The translations under genes were made by a program, and so were the position numbers. 64,000 nucleotides of DNA from the NCBI GenBank assembly GCA_028023455.1, contig JAQFVV010012423.1:5744269-5808268 (forward strand), in the 5' to 3' direction. Below are positions 39,465 through 51,409 of the stretch, piece after piece (within the stretch, counting starts at the first letter, position 1; each line of letters begins with the position of its first letter). This DNA is from Epiperipatus broadwayi (taxonomy: Eukaryota > Onychophora > Udeonychophora > Euonychophora > Peripatidae). The notes under the pieces were generated by a model. It had not been told where the DNA came from. It searched no databases and worked only from the letters and a program-made list of their open reading frames with translations.

Positions 39465-40080
39465 CATTACATTAATTTAAAATTAAAATTTAAAGTTTGT
39501 AAATAAAAACAAACTTAACTTAAAAACTGAAAATTAAAAGTTGTTTAATGTATATATAAATCACACAGATGGACAACTTTAAAAACTATTTTAAAAATAA
39601 AACTATTTGAAAGTATTTTTTTTTTGTAAAAAAAAAAAAAAAAAGTAAAGTTTGATATTTTTTAAAATAGAAGAAAATGATTTCTATCATGTTTAATCTT
39701 AGAAAAATGAAAGTGGTTGTTTTTTTTTTAATTAAATGATTGTTTTAAAGCAAACTAGCCCTTGGGGCACTTAAAATAATTTAAAAGGTCAGATAAGAGA
39801 ATAAAAAGAATTAGCTTGGCCAATGGAAGCAACAAGCCACAGCACGGACCAAAAACGAGACTCTAGGATTAGTGATGTCTTGCTTGTTGAATCTGAAGAT
39901 TTGCTGATAAGAGGCTAATAAAAATATAAAAGGAAAAATAATTGTTCATGATGTAGGAATCTGCAATAGATTTAATTTCTTGACAACCAGCTGAGGTCTC
40001 TCTGACAGTTATGGACCAAAAGGAATGGCAAGTAATGGTTCATTAAAAAAAGGATAATTTACTAAGTGTTCATGAAGATG
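39437..40080 (-). repeat. Long dispersed repeat family, partial inverted copy C
   Basis: Its reverse complement matches the right end of copy B (55260 back to about 54880) and copy A. The match starts with tgtaatggtatataatatgc, goes through a cacacagatg motif, and includes aaactagcccttgggg followed by ggtcagataagaga. It represents only the right third or so of the family. Confidence 0.7.
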
Positions 40081-40699
40081 ATAGGGTTGTGCAGTTTTTA
40101 TGAATAAAAAATGCCTTATAGTATAGTGGAATACTTTTGTATTTTGATTTTAATATTAAATGTTATTCTATTTTATACTTTTATTTCATTAAATATTTTA
40201 ATATTTTATATATTATTTGAATTTTCATTGATTGCAACTATTATTTTGATTGGGAGTTGAGACTGAGCATTTCATGCAATAATTCATATATTATTTTATA
40301 CATTCTTCGCATCACTTCTTTTGTTGGTTTGTATTATTAAGTTATATTGAGAATTAAATACTTTATCAATTATTTTGATAATGAAATATTATTTTTAATA
40401 AGAAAATACATAATATTATATTGAATCATTTGTATAATGACTTTTTTGTTAAATTTTCTATTATATTATATATATTTGGTTACCTAAACTTGTGCTGAGG
40501 CTCCAATCTCAAGATTTATAATTTTAGCAAGAGTGTTGTTAAATCTAGAGGATTGTGGCATTGTTCAATTTTCAATAATTTTTAAGATTTAGGAATTTTT
40601 GCTAGGTTAAAATTGCTTGAGGTAGTGATGACAAGAATAATTTGTATCTGACAAGTGGGTATAAAAGCATTGATTACTTACTCATAATTTAAGCATAGA

Positions 40700-41566
40700 T
40701 ATGATGAAAGTATGCTAAATATTACTGCAAAGAAATGCAGTCAATGTGGTTCAGAAAACATAAATACTCTGTAGTAGAGTAAATACTCAATATGCAGAGA
40801 AAATACAAGAAATACAGAGTAGAGCACCCAACACAGAGACACACAAGAGTATGTTGAAAGTAGTAGATAACACATCAGAGAAGATGGAGATTATAGAGGT
40901 ATATCATGGTCTGTGCTGAACAAACTGATAATTGGTAAAACATATTAGAAGTTTCAGTCTAGATGTGAAGAAGTTCAGTCAGACATTGCATTGCAGAGCT
41001 AGACAAGTCTATCTCAACACTGAAGAGTATTAAGATAACACATAGCTATAAGTCTTTATATTATATGTGTGCATATATGTTATAACATGTGGATAGTGTT
41101 TAACCTTAGATGAAGTTTGATGAGATGACAGCAGAAGTGAACAGGAGAGGAAACAAATCAAGTGCAATAATGTGTGAAACAGTCACCAAGAGCCAGAATT
41201 ACCTCTAGCAGAATGCACTATTATGTAAAATTAATATAAATAAAATGTAGCAATAAAATGCAATCAATGTGGTTCAGAGAGTGTAGTAGAGTGAATATTC
41301 AAAATACATGAGAACACAAGAGAATACAGAGCAATACAGATTCAGAACATTAAACATAGATATGCATGATGGTATGTAGTAATGGATACTATAGGAGCAT
41401 AGAACACCCTACCTATGGTCTTCAAGCTGACCATCAGTGAGGCATATTAGAAGAGTCAGACTAGAGGCAGAAACTAGAAACATGTAGTCATATATGACCT
41501 CATCTCAACACTGAAGAGTAGAAGAGTATTAAGGTTACACATAGCATTAATTGTTTACATTACAAA

Positions 41567-41622
<56 letters not shown>

Positions 41623-41775
41623 GATTAGCAGTCTGCATTCAACCTTATTCATAGCTGATGAGATGCCCTCAGAAGTGAATAAAAATGGACAAGAATCAAA
41701 TACAGCACAATATGAAGAAGTTTTCATGAGCAAGCATTACCTATAGTAGAACTTGCTATTGTATGGAAAAAATAT
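40700..41775 (+). repeat. Tandem pair, about 523 bp period
   Basis: Two diverged units start near 40700 and 41246. Shared blocks in order are tcaatgtggttcagag-like, gtagtagagt(a/g)aata, catattagaag, ctcaacactgaagagta, acacatagc, gatgagatg, cagaagtgaa and attaccta/attacctc. The units are less AT-rich than their flanks. The second contains an expanded (TA)n tract (41571-41619). No open frame spans either unit. They could be LTR-like sequences or a duplicated segment of an unknown element. Confidence 0.75.
41571..41619. repeat. (TA)n microsatellite
   Basis: An uninterrupted run of about 24 TA units inside the second 523 bp tandem unit; the first unit has only short TA-like sequence at the corresponding place. 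Confidence 0.97.
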
Positions 41776-43111
41776 AAATAAATATATATAATTTGTATTA
41801 TGAATTATATAGATTAAAAGCAAAACACACAGAAGTGCCATGACTTGATAAGAATACAGGAGAAATAAAAAGATTACATTCCTAGGAATGATCTATATAA
41901 AAATTACAGATAATACTATCAGCCTTTAAACAACATTATATCAATTTTGGATAAAAAAAAAACCAAACTAAGTAAGATATATTACACAGAGATTAAAAAG
42001 TATAGCTCTATAAGAACCTGTGATATATATACATATCAGTGTGCATATAATATTATGCTAATTTATTTATAAAAATTTATATTTCTTTTAGTTAAAAAAA
42101 AAAAAAGCTAAATTTGTCATATAATTTATGATTTATAACTTTTTAAATTTATTTTAGTTTCAAAAATAACTTTATTAATGAAAAATAATTGATTATCTAA
42201 GAATATGTGAATACATTGTCTTTCTTGGTAAGAAGTTCTAACATCCTAATTGAGAATCTGTGATGGATCTAAAGTTTAATCCCCTGGAGAATCTCTAATG
42301 GAAATGCTAGTATCAAATTCTGTGTGTGATTGTTTATGTCTTAGGTGATTTTTGATATTTGAAAGAGATTCCATGTCTCATTATAGAGGAATTTTGAAGA
42401 CAGGATAAGGTCTTTACTTTTCAACTTATAACTCTGATTTTTTCTTCTCTACCAAAGAATATAAACTTTCTTTTGCAAACTTTTGGAGAAATGCACTTTT
42501 TTTCTCTCTCATTGTATGAAGAGAATGATAAAGCAGGTGTTTGTTTGTGAGAATGGCAGCTGCTAATTTATTTTTTTTAATTCCCTCAGTAAATTAATTT
42601 GACCACGCTATGTACAGAATAAAATACACTTGATAATATGATTATATTCTTAAAATAATGAAAATTTATGAATATTTTAAACCCAGTTTTTTTGTGGGGG
42701 GGGGGGGGAGGTGCTATGAAAAAAATGAATATCTCTGCAAAATGAATCTATTCGGGTTTTGTTTTTGGTTATGGTAGCATGTGTAAAAGGTCTATGACAT
42801 ATTAATATTACATGTATTATTAATGAAATTGTTGTTATTATTAAAAAAATATAATATCTTAATTTCCCTTTTTGCACGTGCGTGCATTTTATTTTCGTGA
42901 TAGATATTTGTTTAGTTAAGGATGCTAACTTTTGTATGTTCTAAGTATTTAGGTCTTGTGATTATCTTGCAACCAAAAATAATATCATGGAAGAAATATT
43001 ATCTTTAGAAAAGTTCAAATATATATGTGTAAAATTGCACTCCACTTATGTTAAATAAATTTTATTCTATTTAGGTACAAAGAAATATATTTTTATTAGC
43101 TGATCTTAGAC

Positions 43112-43190
43112 CAGCGATGGCAAACCTGTGGCACGCATGACATGGCAGAGATCGAATTTTTTACTGGCATGCGAACTATTTATATATCAT
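43112..43190 (+). mobile_element. One end of a hAT-like element
   Basis: The sequence ccagcgatggcaaacctgtg followed by gcacgcatgacatggc, and later ggcatgcgaac, resembles a family of hAT non-autonomous elements with termini like CAG.GATGGCAAACCT and internal GGCACGC repeats. No matching inverted end was found downstream, so the element is truncated. The family call rests on resemblance of this terminus only. Confidence 0.4.
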
Positions 43191-43444
43191 AATTTTTTTC
43201 CAACATTTTTGTGTTGCTAAAGTCTGTACTAATAAAAATTTACTGTAAACTAAAGGTAAAATAAATAAATATAATATATTAGAATTCAATTTACAATTGA
43301 ACTCTGATTAGAAGCAATAAATTATATTTTAAGTCAAATAAAGTGGACCTGGTATACTGTGGTATCATATTCTATAAATCTCTCAAATGATTCCAATAAA
43401 ACTAGAAAGTAAACTCAGTAAAATATTTTATATCTCTTTTTAAG

Positions 43445-43690
43445 CACCCACCAACTATCCACACTATCTCATACAACTGATACAAATTATCACACACATG
43501 TAGAAAAGATAAATAATAACCAATATCTGTATTTCATGCTAAACCAGCACTCGGTTCAGCATGAAATATATATATTGGTGATTATTTATCTTTTCTATGT
43601 GTGTGTGATCATGTGTATCAGTTGTATGAGATAGTGTGGATAGTTGGTGGGAGTTTAAAAATCTGAGTTCAAATTCCCTATATTTACAAT
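43445..43690. repeat. Inverted SINE-like pair (hairpin)
   Basis: The left arm 43445-43548 and right arm 43555-43654 are inverted copies around about 6 bp. They contain catgctaaaccagca / ggttcagcatgaaat and aaaagataaataat / attatttatctttt. The right arm continues into ctgagttcaaattccctata, the B-box end, which the left arm lacks. Same family as 20655, 48750 and 52175. Confidence 0.85.
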
Positions 43691-45284
43691 TAAAGCTCCA
43701 GATTTGTGGAGAGTGCCTGGTTTTCAAATACTTATAGCTCTTTGAAATTAAAGTGAAAGGCTGAAACCTTCTCACATGCACTTTAAGAATGCTTATATGA
43801 CAGCCAATCAGATGCAATGCTGACTGTATAGAGAACTCTCAAGTCCAACACAAGACAGATTTTTTTTGGGGAAAGGTGGTTCCACTTGATGTAAATTTCT
43901 TCAAATCTAAAGTAGAAGTAATCAAATGGTTTTCTGTCCTAATCTTTTTTCACCTAAATCTGTTGACATCATTCATTTTTTAATGCAAATCAAAATCACA
44001 AATAAAAAACGAAATGCATAATCAATGCCATCAAATGATGTTTTTTTTTTTACTTGATACTTGAAGTTTTGCTGTAAAAGTGAAATGATAAATCTTCGAT
44101 TTATAAAATTATTAAAGCTCATTTAAATTTACTTTTGAATAAATTTTTTACCATGCTAGTAATGTGACTAGCAAAAATAAAAAATAAAAATTATCAAGAG
44201 TACTGAGCACACATCTACCTCATTCTAACTTTTAGGCATACATATCAAGCATGAAGTGATTGTACCACCTCAGGGTGAGATCTCAATAATAATTTTAATA
44301 GAAACATGCATTTTATAATTTAATTTATATTAATACATTATAAATCAAACAATATATTGAATCATAGTTGATTATTTTGCTACCATGCCAATGGATGTCA
44401 AAAGGTTAAATGCTGTATACCTTTGAATGATGATGAGTAATTCTCATCTTTACACACCACTACCAAACAGAGAAAATTCCCAACTGGAAGGATATACAAC
44501 CCATTACATAACATATGCTACCTTTCTAAGACCCGATAAAGTCATATCCCATTATGCTATGCTCAGCCCTCTTACCTCAGGTTATATAAACAGAAATTTA
44601 AAGCCACTCTCAGACATATATTTACTTTATTATATTTTTAGGAAATGAAAGAAAATAAATATAACACTCGACAATAAAATAAGTTATAAAATATTTATTA
44701 CACACATCAATTAACATTTCTTAAACTCTATTATCACACCATCAATTGCACAAATAAAATAAAAAAAGATACAATTTAATCCATTTCCCTTAATTCATAA
44801 AAATGTTTAGATGAAGTGGTCTGAGTTCTATACCCATGTGTATATATTAGGCAATATAAAAAGTAATATGAGATTATTAAATATTCGGTCATACATGTAT
44901 GCATTCATTCCACAGTTTAATATTGTTTTAAAATTGTGTATTAACATACACTTAAACATATGAAAAAACCAAGCAAAACCATCATTTTATGCACTTTGTC
45001 TTGGCTTAATTTACATGTATTTGACTGATTTGAACATAAATATGATATGATGTAAGATGCACATACCTGTCTTATAGTTTAATACATTTTAAAATAACTG
45101 TGGGAGAATGACTAACTTAAAGAATCCTGCACTTAGCAGATAAATGATCTTAACATATATGCACTACTGAAATAATAAATTAGATCTGTGGCATAATTAT
45201 ATTTTTATCATGTTATGGATATATAACATAAACATATAAGTAGGATTTAAGAAGATAATATCAAAAGATTAAAAAAAATTTTAC

Positions 45285-45488
45285 CTTCCAGTGTCTTGAG
45301 ACTTCATCTGAACTTGGGGTCTCTGAATATTCTATACACATCTGTTTACTAGGGCAGCAAGGACTTCTTTCTTCCACTCTGCTGGTTTGGTGATCTTCAT
45401 TATCGACATCTGCTAGATCTGGGTGGCTACATTTCAATAGCTTGGATGGAGTTGGGCAGGTGCACTGCTGCAGGCTTCTACCCCATAA
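45285..45488 (-). CDS. Candidate protein-coding exon, unknown
   Basis: On the minus strand 68 codons stay open from a TGA at 45491-45489 down to 45285, where AAG is followed by GTAAAA, a plausible 5' splice site in phase 0. The DNA changes abruptly from mixed composition to poly(A/T)-rich exactly at this junction. The translation is rich in C, S, E, P and D (for example QQCTCPTPSKLLKCSHPD and VEERSPCCPSKQMC), unlike random frames here. Candidate acceptors lie upstream (…cctgcag, …caaccag). No family is recognised. It could also be part of an LTR or untranslated leader. Confidence 0.25.
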
Positions 45489-46019
45489 TCATCTTGCTGG
45501 TTGATGTAGAAATGGTCTTCATCTTGATTTTGTTAATGCTGAGGGAATTAGATGAACATGGCTATTTACTTTATTAGAAATGAATGAAGTAGAGACTTGG
45601 CTCTATGTTCTTTCTTAACAGTTCATGTCTTCTTTTAAATTGCAGCCTGAATATGAGGTGAGTACTGCATAAAACTGGAAATGACAGGAGCTCTTTAGTA
45701 CTGCAAGATTTTGGCAATCTCACTCTCCTCCGTACAGACTGTAGCTATCACAATTCAATTATTAGGTCAATACTTCATAGCAGTGCTATTCTGCATAAAT
45801 AACTTCTGCATTAATCTGAAGTCAGAAAATATTTGCAGTGACTAAAATGTGAGGATAGTCATCCTGCAATAATCATGCAATATCTTCTGGAAAGCTTAGA
45901 TCACTCTCAGAATCTTTCTGGTTCTATCTCTGAAGAATCAAAGAATATATCTGTGAGAACTTGGCATAACATCTCTGCAAGAACTCTAATATAACACTAA
46001 CTCTAACTAATGTCCAGCA

Positions 46020-46080
46020 TGAACAGTATATATAGCACCTCCATTACATAGTCAGTTTGGTTACCCCCTCCCCCTTGAAT
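46020..46080 (-). promoter_or_regulatory. Promoter-like cluster on minus strand
   Basis: Read on the minus strand, a GGGGGAGGGGG block (about 46064-46077) is followed by a CCAAAC motif and, about 35 bp on, CTATATATACTG (TATA-like, about 46025-46035). The more GC-rich island down to 45285 would be downstream. In an AT-rich genome TATA matches are cheap; the G-rich block 35 bp away makes this one less trivial. It could be the promoter of a gene or of a solo LTR. Confidence 0.25.
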
Positions 46081-46828
46081 AATTGCCCCCAGCTTTTATC
46101 TTAGTGGCTAATTCATCCAAAAATAATTCACATACTTTTTTTTTAAAGAATGTTATCTTTAATTAGTTGTACATATTATTTTTAATTTAATTTTATCTGG
46201 GCGACTCAGACCACTATACTGATAACATCAGTTTCAAATGTAAATACAAACAAAAATTCTTTTGCTATGGATTAAAATTAAACATAGCTATAGAATAAAT
46301 AAACAAGATTTTTCTATCTCTGCCTTGGTGTCCAAATTCTTTGAACTCTTTTGTTTGTAAAAATAAGAGTATAAAGTGGGATGGCCACCTGACTTTTCTT
46401 AATGCATTAATATAGAAAATCTTATGATTTAAAAATAAAGTACAGAGACATTGGAACATTTATAATTACTTTTTAATTATTTTATATATTTTTATTTTCT
46501 TTATAACATGTTCTTTTTACAAAAATAAAAAAAAATAAAAAAATTATAAATGTAGGACGTTTACATTTATTAAAATAACAAAATAAAAATGAAACAAAAA
46601 AATGTATGCATATATACTACAATATTTTGCATCAATTTACGATTTGAGAGTTAATATTCTTGAGGGTGGGTGGGTTAAAAATATATACACAGATAACTTT
46701 ATCCATTTTATACTGTTTATATCATGGCTAGGTAAATTAATAATTGTAATTATTTATAACTGAGCTGTAGCTTCAACTACAACTACCTTGTATGTGGTTA
46801 CTCATAGAGTGACTGGCACTCAAGCAAT

Positions 46829-48593
46829 AGAGAATTTCAAAATTGGTGGATGGATGAGTATGGAATAATTAAGAAATGCACCATGGTAGTATGTGTTTTA
46901 TATTCTGGAACAGTTGTATTGAGAACATCATATGAGAACAATCATAAATCACTCTGTGAAAAAAATAAAGATGAACAAAAAGAATATATTGCCCAAGCAT
47001 TTAAAATTATAAATATTAAATCAACATCTATAGTGAAATTTGTCAAAAGTCTTACAAATATAACTGCTGCTAGTTTTTTTATTTCAAATGTAATTGCCAA
47101 ACATGGAAAATATTCTAATGATGGAGAATATATCAAAGAAGCTTGGATGAAATGTGCAGTTCTTTTTGAAGATTTTGAAAACAAAGCAAAAATTATTCAG
47201 AGCATAAAAGATTTATCATTGGCTAGAAATAGAGTTAAAGAAATAATCCTGCAAATGGCTAACAACATAACTTACGAACAAAAAAGAGATTTAAAATCTT
47301 CTAGTTTAATTTCTCTCTGCCTTGATAAATGGATTGGCTTGTTTGATTATTTTTATTTGCTATTGTGTTGGGAATAATATCAAAGAAGAATTGATCAGTT
47401 TGACCTCATTAGTAACAACAACAAAATGAATAAATCCTTGCAACATAGATGTTGTCAAAAATATATCAGTAACTACAGATAGTCCTTATAAATGGAAAAG
47501 AAAATAGTTTTCTCAGTTTATTTAACAACCGTATTGGACATTCAATTTTGGGTTTTCATTGCATTATACATCAGCAGGTTTTATGCATGAAGGTCAACTT
47601 TAAGCCACTGGATGATGTTATGAACAATGTGACTAAGTTAATCAATTTTATATCTACACATTAGATGAGGTAAATTCAGTATACTATGGTTTACTTATGT
47701 ACAACAATGTCTGATGGTTAAGTTGAGGAAAAGTTCTTAAACATTTGTTAGGTGTTTAATAGAAATTAAATTGTTTTTATGTAATACGAAAATCATTAAA
47801 AAATATAATGGATTAATGGATGTTGAATGATTTTCAAAATTAATGTTTTTTTTTTACTGATATGTGTTCACATCTAAATGAATTAAATATCAAACTGCAA
47901 AGTTATAATAAGACAATTGTTGTCATGTTTGATATAATCAAAGCATTTGAAGTTAAATTACAAATTTTCAACTGTGATGTTATTTTTTATGCCTTCAACA
48001 TTTTCCAAATCTAAACAAATTCTTGACTGACTTAAGTTCAAGCAAAAATGACGCAAGCCTTTTGTGCTGTTATTCAATCGATAATTGATGATTTTTCTTT
48101 AAGATTTAGACAGTTCAGACAATTTTTAGAAATATTAAAATTTATTTTATACTCAGACATAATATCAATGGATAGTCTCAAGTTAAAATTTTTTGAGTGG
48201 CTTAATTTGAAAGATATGGAAATGCGATCAGTCGATTTTCAATCCAGTTGTATATGGAAACAGAAATTTGTTGATTTGAGGATGAAACAATGGAAAATGA
48301 GCGATTATTGGATATATGTGTAAAAAGAATGCTAAAAAGGAAATATTGACTGCCTGGAATGCTATTCCTGAAACTTTTAATTATTTTTAAAAAATAGCGA
48401 TCGCTATATTATCAATTTTCTCCTCTCATATGCATGAGAATGATTGTTTTCAGAAACGAATTTAATTAAAGATAGTTAAAAAAATAGAATAACAGATAAA
48501 TCTAGTTCAACATGTATATTATTAAAAATGACAAAATATGAACTAGATACAAAATATTTGGCATCCAATGTACAACAGCAAAAATCACATTAA
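46829..48593 (+). pseudogene. hAT transposase (BED-finger, GTF2IRD2/ZBED-like)
   Basis: The frame opens with a BED zinc-finger-like segment, DEYGIIKKCTMVVCVLYSG...NHKSLCEK (46850-46970), with the finger Cys and His spacing partly kept. Next come VIAKHGKYSNDGEYIKEAW and LKSSSLISLCLDKWI, the usual N-terminal region before the first catalytic Asp. After frameshifts come FHCIIHQQVLCM and LDDVMNNVTKLINFI (about 47545-47670), then LNELNIKLQ and FDIIKAFEVKLQ. An open part at 48048-48323 carries SLKLKFFEWLNL and DFQSSCIWKQKFVDLRMK. Reading continues as LTAWNAIPETFNY, and IAILSIFSS occupies the dimerisation-domain region, ending near the TAA at 48591. Many stops exclude function. Terminal repeats were not found. 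Confidence 0.88.
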
Positions 48594-48749
48594 ATAATAT
48601 CTATGTATGTTGATTTTATATGTTTATTTTCAAAATTTTGTTTTAATTATTATTAATTTTTTACTATTACATTTTATTCAACTTGTGGTCTTCTAAATAA
48701 ATTTTGTTCACTTCTATTTAGCTTATTTAGATATTTGGATTATGTCCTG

Positions 48750-49115
48750 TATATGAGGGGTCAGAGTGACTGGTCAACATGGGTAGGATGAGAAAGTTGA
48801 CACTAAGGTAAGCTTTGAGCATTCCATCATCAGATTTTCAATGAAATAAATGGCTGAAGACTTTTGGGGTGGTTTGAAGCCTGTCCATTAAGGTATGAAG
48901 ATTGGCTATCTTAATATAAGCTGAGCTTTGATTGTATATATGTATGGAGTATGAAATACACATATTGATGATTAGTTATCTTTTCAACATGTGTGTGATC
49001 AAATGCATCAGCGGTATGAGATAACATGGATGTTTGAGGGTCGTGTGAAAGTCTGAATTCAAACCCCCTATATTATATATATATATATTAGTGCAGGTAT
49101 GAAAAAACCTGTACT
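48750..49115 (+). repeat. Full-length-looking SINE-like unit
   Basis: About 360 bp corresponding to the right arm of the 52175-52943 hairpin. It runs from gaggggtcagagtgac through gagcattccatcatcagatt and gcctgtccattaa to a B-box-like gaattcaaaccccctata, a (TA)n tract, and the terminal hairpin gtgcagg...cctgtac. It shows that the family also exists as a single unit. The tRNA-like boxes lie in the 3' half, unlike ordinary tRNA-headed SINEs. Confidence 0.7.
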
Positions 49116-51278
49116 ATCAGAAAAAATTCATATTTAATCATTATTGTTATTATTATTTCGTTTTACAAACTTTTAAAAAACTGCAATAATTAAGTTGTTT
49201 ATATTTTATGTAATAACTGTATGGCTAGCCAATCATTCAATAAATATTTTTTGAAAAATTTTGGCACACACACATAAAAAAGTTAGCCTTAACTATTTTA
49301 GACAATTAAGATACAGTTAGATTTCAGGTCGATAATGAATCTGAAAATGTAATGATTACATTATAGGAGTTAATTGCAATTTACTTACACACAAAATGGT
49401 ATTTAGTTTAATCATCATCATTACTTTTTGAACAGTTTTCTATCAAAAGGTTTAGCAGTCTTGATAACATCATCAATTATTAGGCCTTAATGTTAACGTA
49501 ACCTTTTGGTGAGCATATTTTATTTATTATTATAATTTTGTATATAGATGTAACAAAGATTAACGTAGAAATATAATTTATCTTCTTATTTTTTCAATTG
49601 AGTAGAAATATTATTTTCTTTTCAAGGTCAGAAAGCATATTTGAAAATCATCACTTTATTGTGTGAAATAAAGCTAATAATAAAACAGGAAACTCAATTT
49701 AAATCCTAATGAAAATGCTAAAATTAAAAAATTAATTATAATTTTAAATCTGTTTTTAATTTTTTAAAATTTAAAAGCAGTTGGAATTATACACCATGAT
49801 AAACTTTAGTTTGAAAATATTTGAATTGATGAAATTAATTATTAATATTATTTTAAGATTTGCTCTTAAAGATTATATATCTGTCAATGACCTCTTTGAA
49901 AAATGTAAATGGTATTACGTTCTGTTGACAGAAGTGATGAGCGAATTAAAATTATAGGATAAAAAAAAAGTAATTTTAAATTTTGAAATTTATCTATATC
50001 TGAATTCCATATCTTTATTTGTCAATCAGTCACCATGTATTCATGACATTTGTCTCTTAGCTACGTTGCAGATAATTGCAAAACACACACGCATATAGAA
50101 GAGTGTGTATGTATATACTTATACAATATGTATAGCAGACATATTTATGGATCTGTATGCATATTATATTCCAAGAATAATTTCTTTAACTGTACATGCA
50201 CTTTAAAGACAACTATCGTTTGTAAAGTGAACTAGAGGCTAGAAACATTTTAAAACTGCATATAGAAATTATAGTCAGACTTTCTATTTATATGTCTTAA
50301 TTCCCAGCTGTTTTTGAAATACAGTGATTATTATCAATGCATTATGGATTGTAAACAAAGAATTAAATTATAATAATCTTTATTCATTACTATTTTATAT
50401 ACATATTGCAAGTAACTAAAACAGAAGCTGAATTTATAATTTGTGTATAGAGGAGGAATATTATTTAATTAAGTTTCATAAAGAAACTGAGTCTAAGAAT
50501 ATATTTTGTATAAATCTTCCATCCCCATTGTCAAAGAAATATTATAATTAAATTTTAGTAATTTAAATACATCTTTGTATTTCAATAAATATTGATGCTT
50601 GTATCTTGTGAATATAGTTTAATTAAAACTTACTTGATAAGAAAAAAAAACATAACATTGCGTTATTAATTTTATTTTTATTCAAATTTAAAATGACTTA
50701 AAATTATTTAAGATGTCCTGCGCATGCGAGGAAAAAATCTCTTCTTCGAGTTAGTACATGTATAAATATCATAGAAAGCAAATAAATTGTTTTTAAATAT
50801 TAACCTCTTTTAACCCTTTAGTTACTGACTGGTAAAAGATCATCCAGTTATTTTTGCTAAAAAATAAGACGATGAAAAATTGCTTAAAATCATATGACAG
50901 TTGGCAAGTCTGATAAGTAATATCTTTTCCTGGTACTTATGTATTAATCCTATCGTGAGATTTCACAGATATATTAGTCTGGCAATAATTTGCTAATCTT
51001 GCCATCTCAGAAAATAACATTTACATATCAGATTTTGCTGAATTTTATCCATCAATTAAAGATTTATTTGGAAAAATTACGACGTATAACTTTGATTATT
51101 GGAAATGTATAAACTCTACAAATACTCATTTACATTTTTTCTGAGAAATTATCTCCTATCATCTAAATTTATAAAGATTTTTTACTTTTGAAAAATGGCC
51201 ATCTATAACTTTATTTAGTGGAAATGAAACAAATAAAAAATTTTACATTTTTTTTTTTTTAAATGATTTTCCAACAAG
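49116..51278. other. AT-rich DNA, nothing recognised
   Basis: No gene, RNA or bounded repeat was seen. A plus-strand frame at 50050-50235 has no motif. Confidence 0.5.
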
Positions 51279-51409
51279 TAAACTTTTAAGAATTTTTTTT
51301 TTCATGTGTCACAGCATCGGCCGGGAAGCGAACCCGCTAATCCGGAAACAACTGCTTGTAAGGCAGCTGTGCTGACTTCTCGACCACCAATGCTTGACTA
51401 AACTTTTAA
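51279..51409 (-). mobile_element. 109 bp tRNA-derived SINE with target duplication
   Basis: The insert 51290-51398 is flanked by a perfect 11 bp duplication, taaacttttaa (51279-51289 and 51399-51409). On the minus strand it reads TGGTCGAGAAGTCAGC (A-box region), an intact anticodon-like arm CTGC-CTTACAA-GCAG, and a perfect T arm CGGG-TTCGCTT-CCCG. Then come GATGCTGTGACACATG and a poly(A) tail next to the duplication. The acceptor stem does not close and the D arm is eroded, so it is a SINE rather than a tRNA gene. The anticodon-like TAC would correspond to valine, but the source tRNA is uncertain. The tail recurs at 60068-60110. Confidence 0.88.

Noticed and set aside
39437-39471. Helitron 3' end (hairpin near the terminus)
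   Set aside because: A hairpin follows the (TA)n tract, but the CTRR end and insertion between A and T are not seen, and a related copy has a 15 bp target duplication that Helitrons do not make.
44427-44648. 73-residue open frame
   Set aside because: Slightly better composition than its surroundings but short, with no motif and no homologous copy in the window.
51318-51393. Functional tRNA gene
   Set aside because: The acceptor stem does not close, the D arm is eroded, and poly(A) plus target duplications show a SINE.
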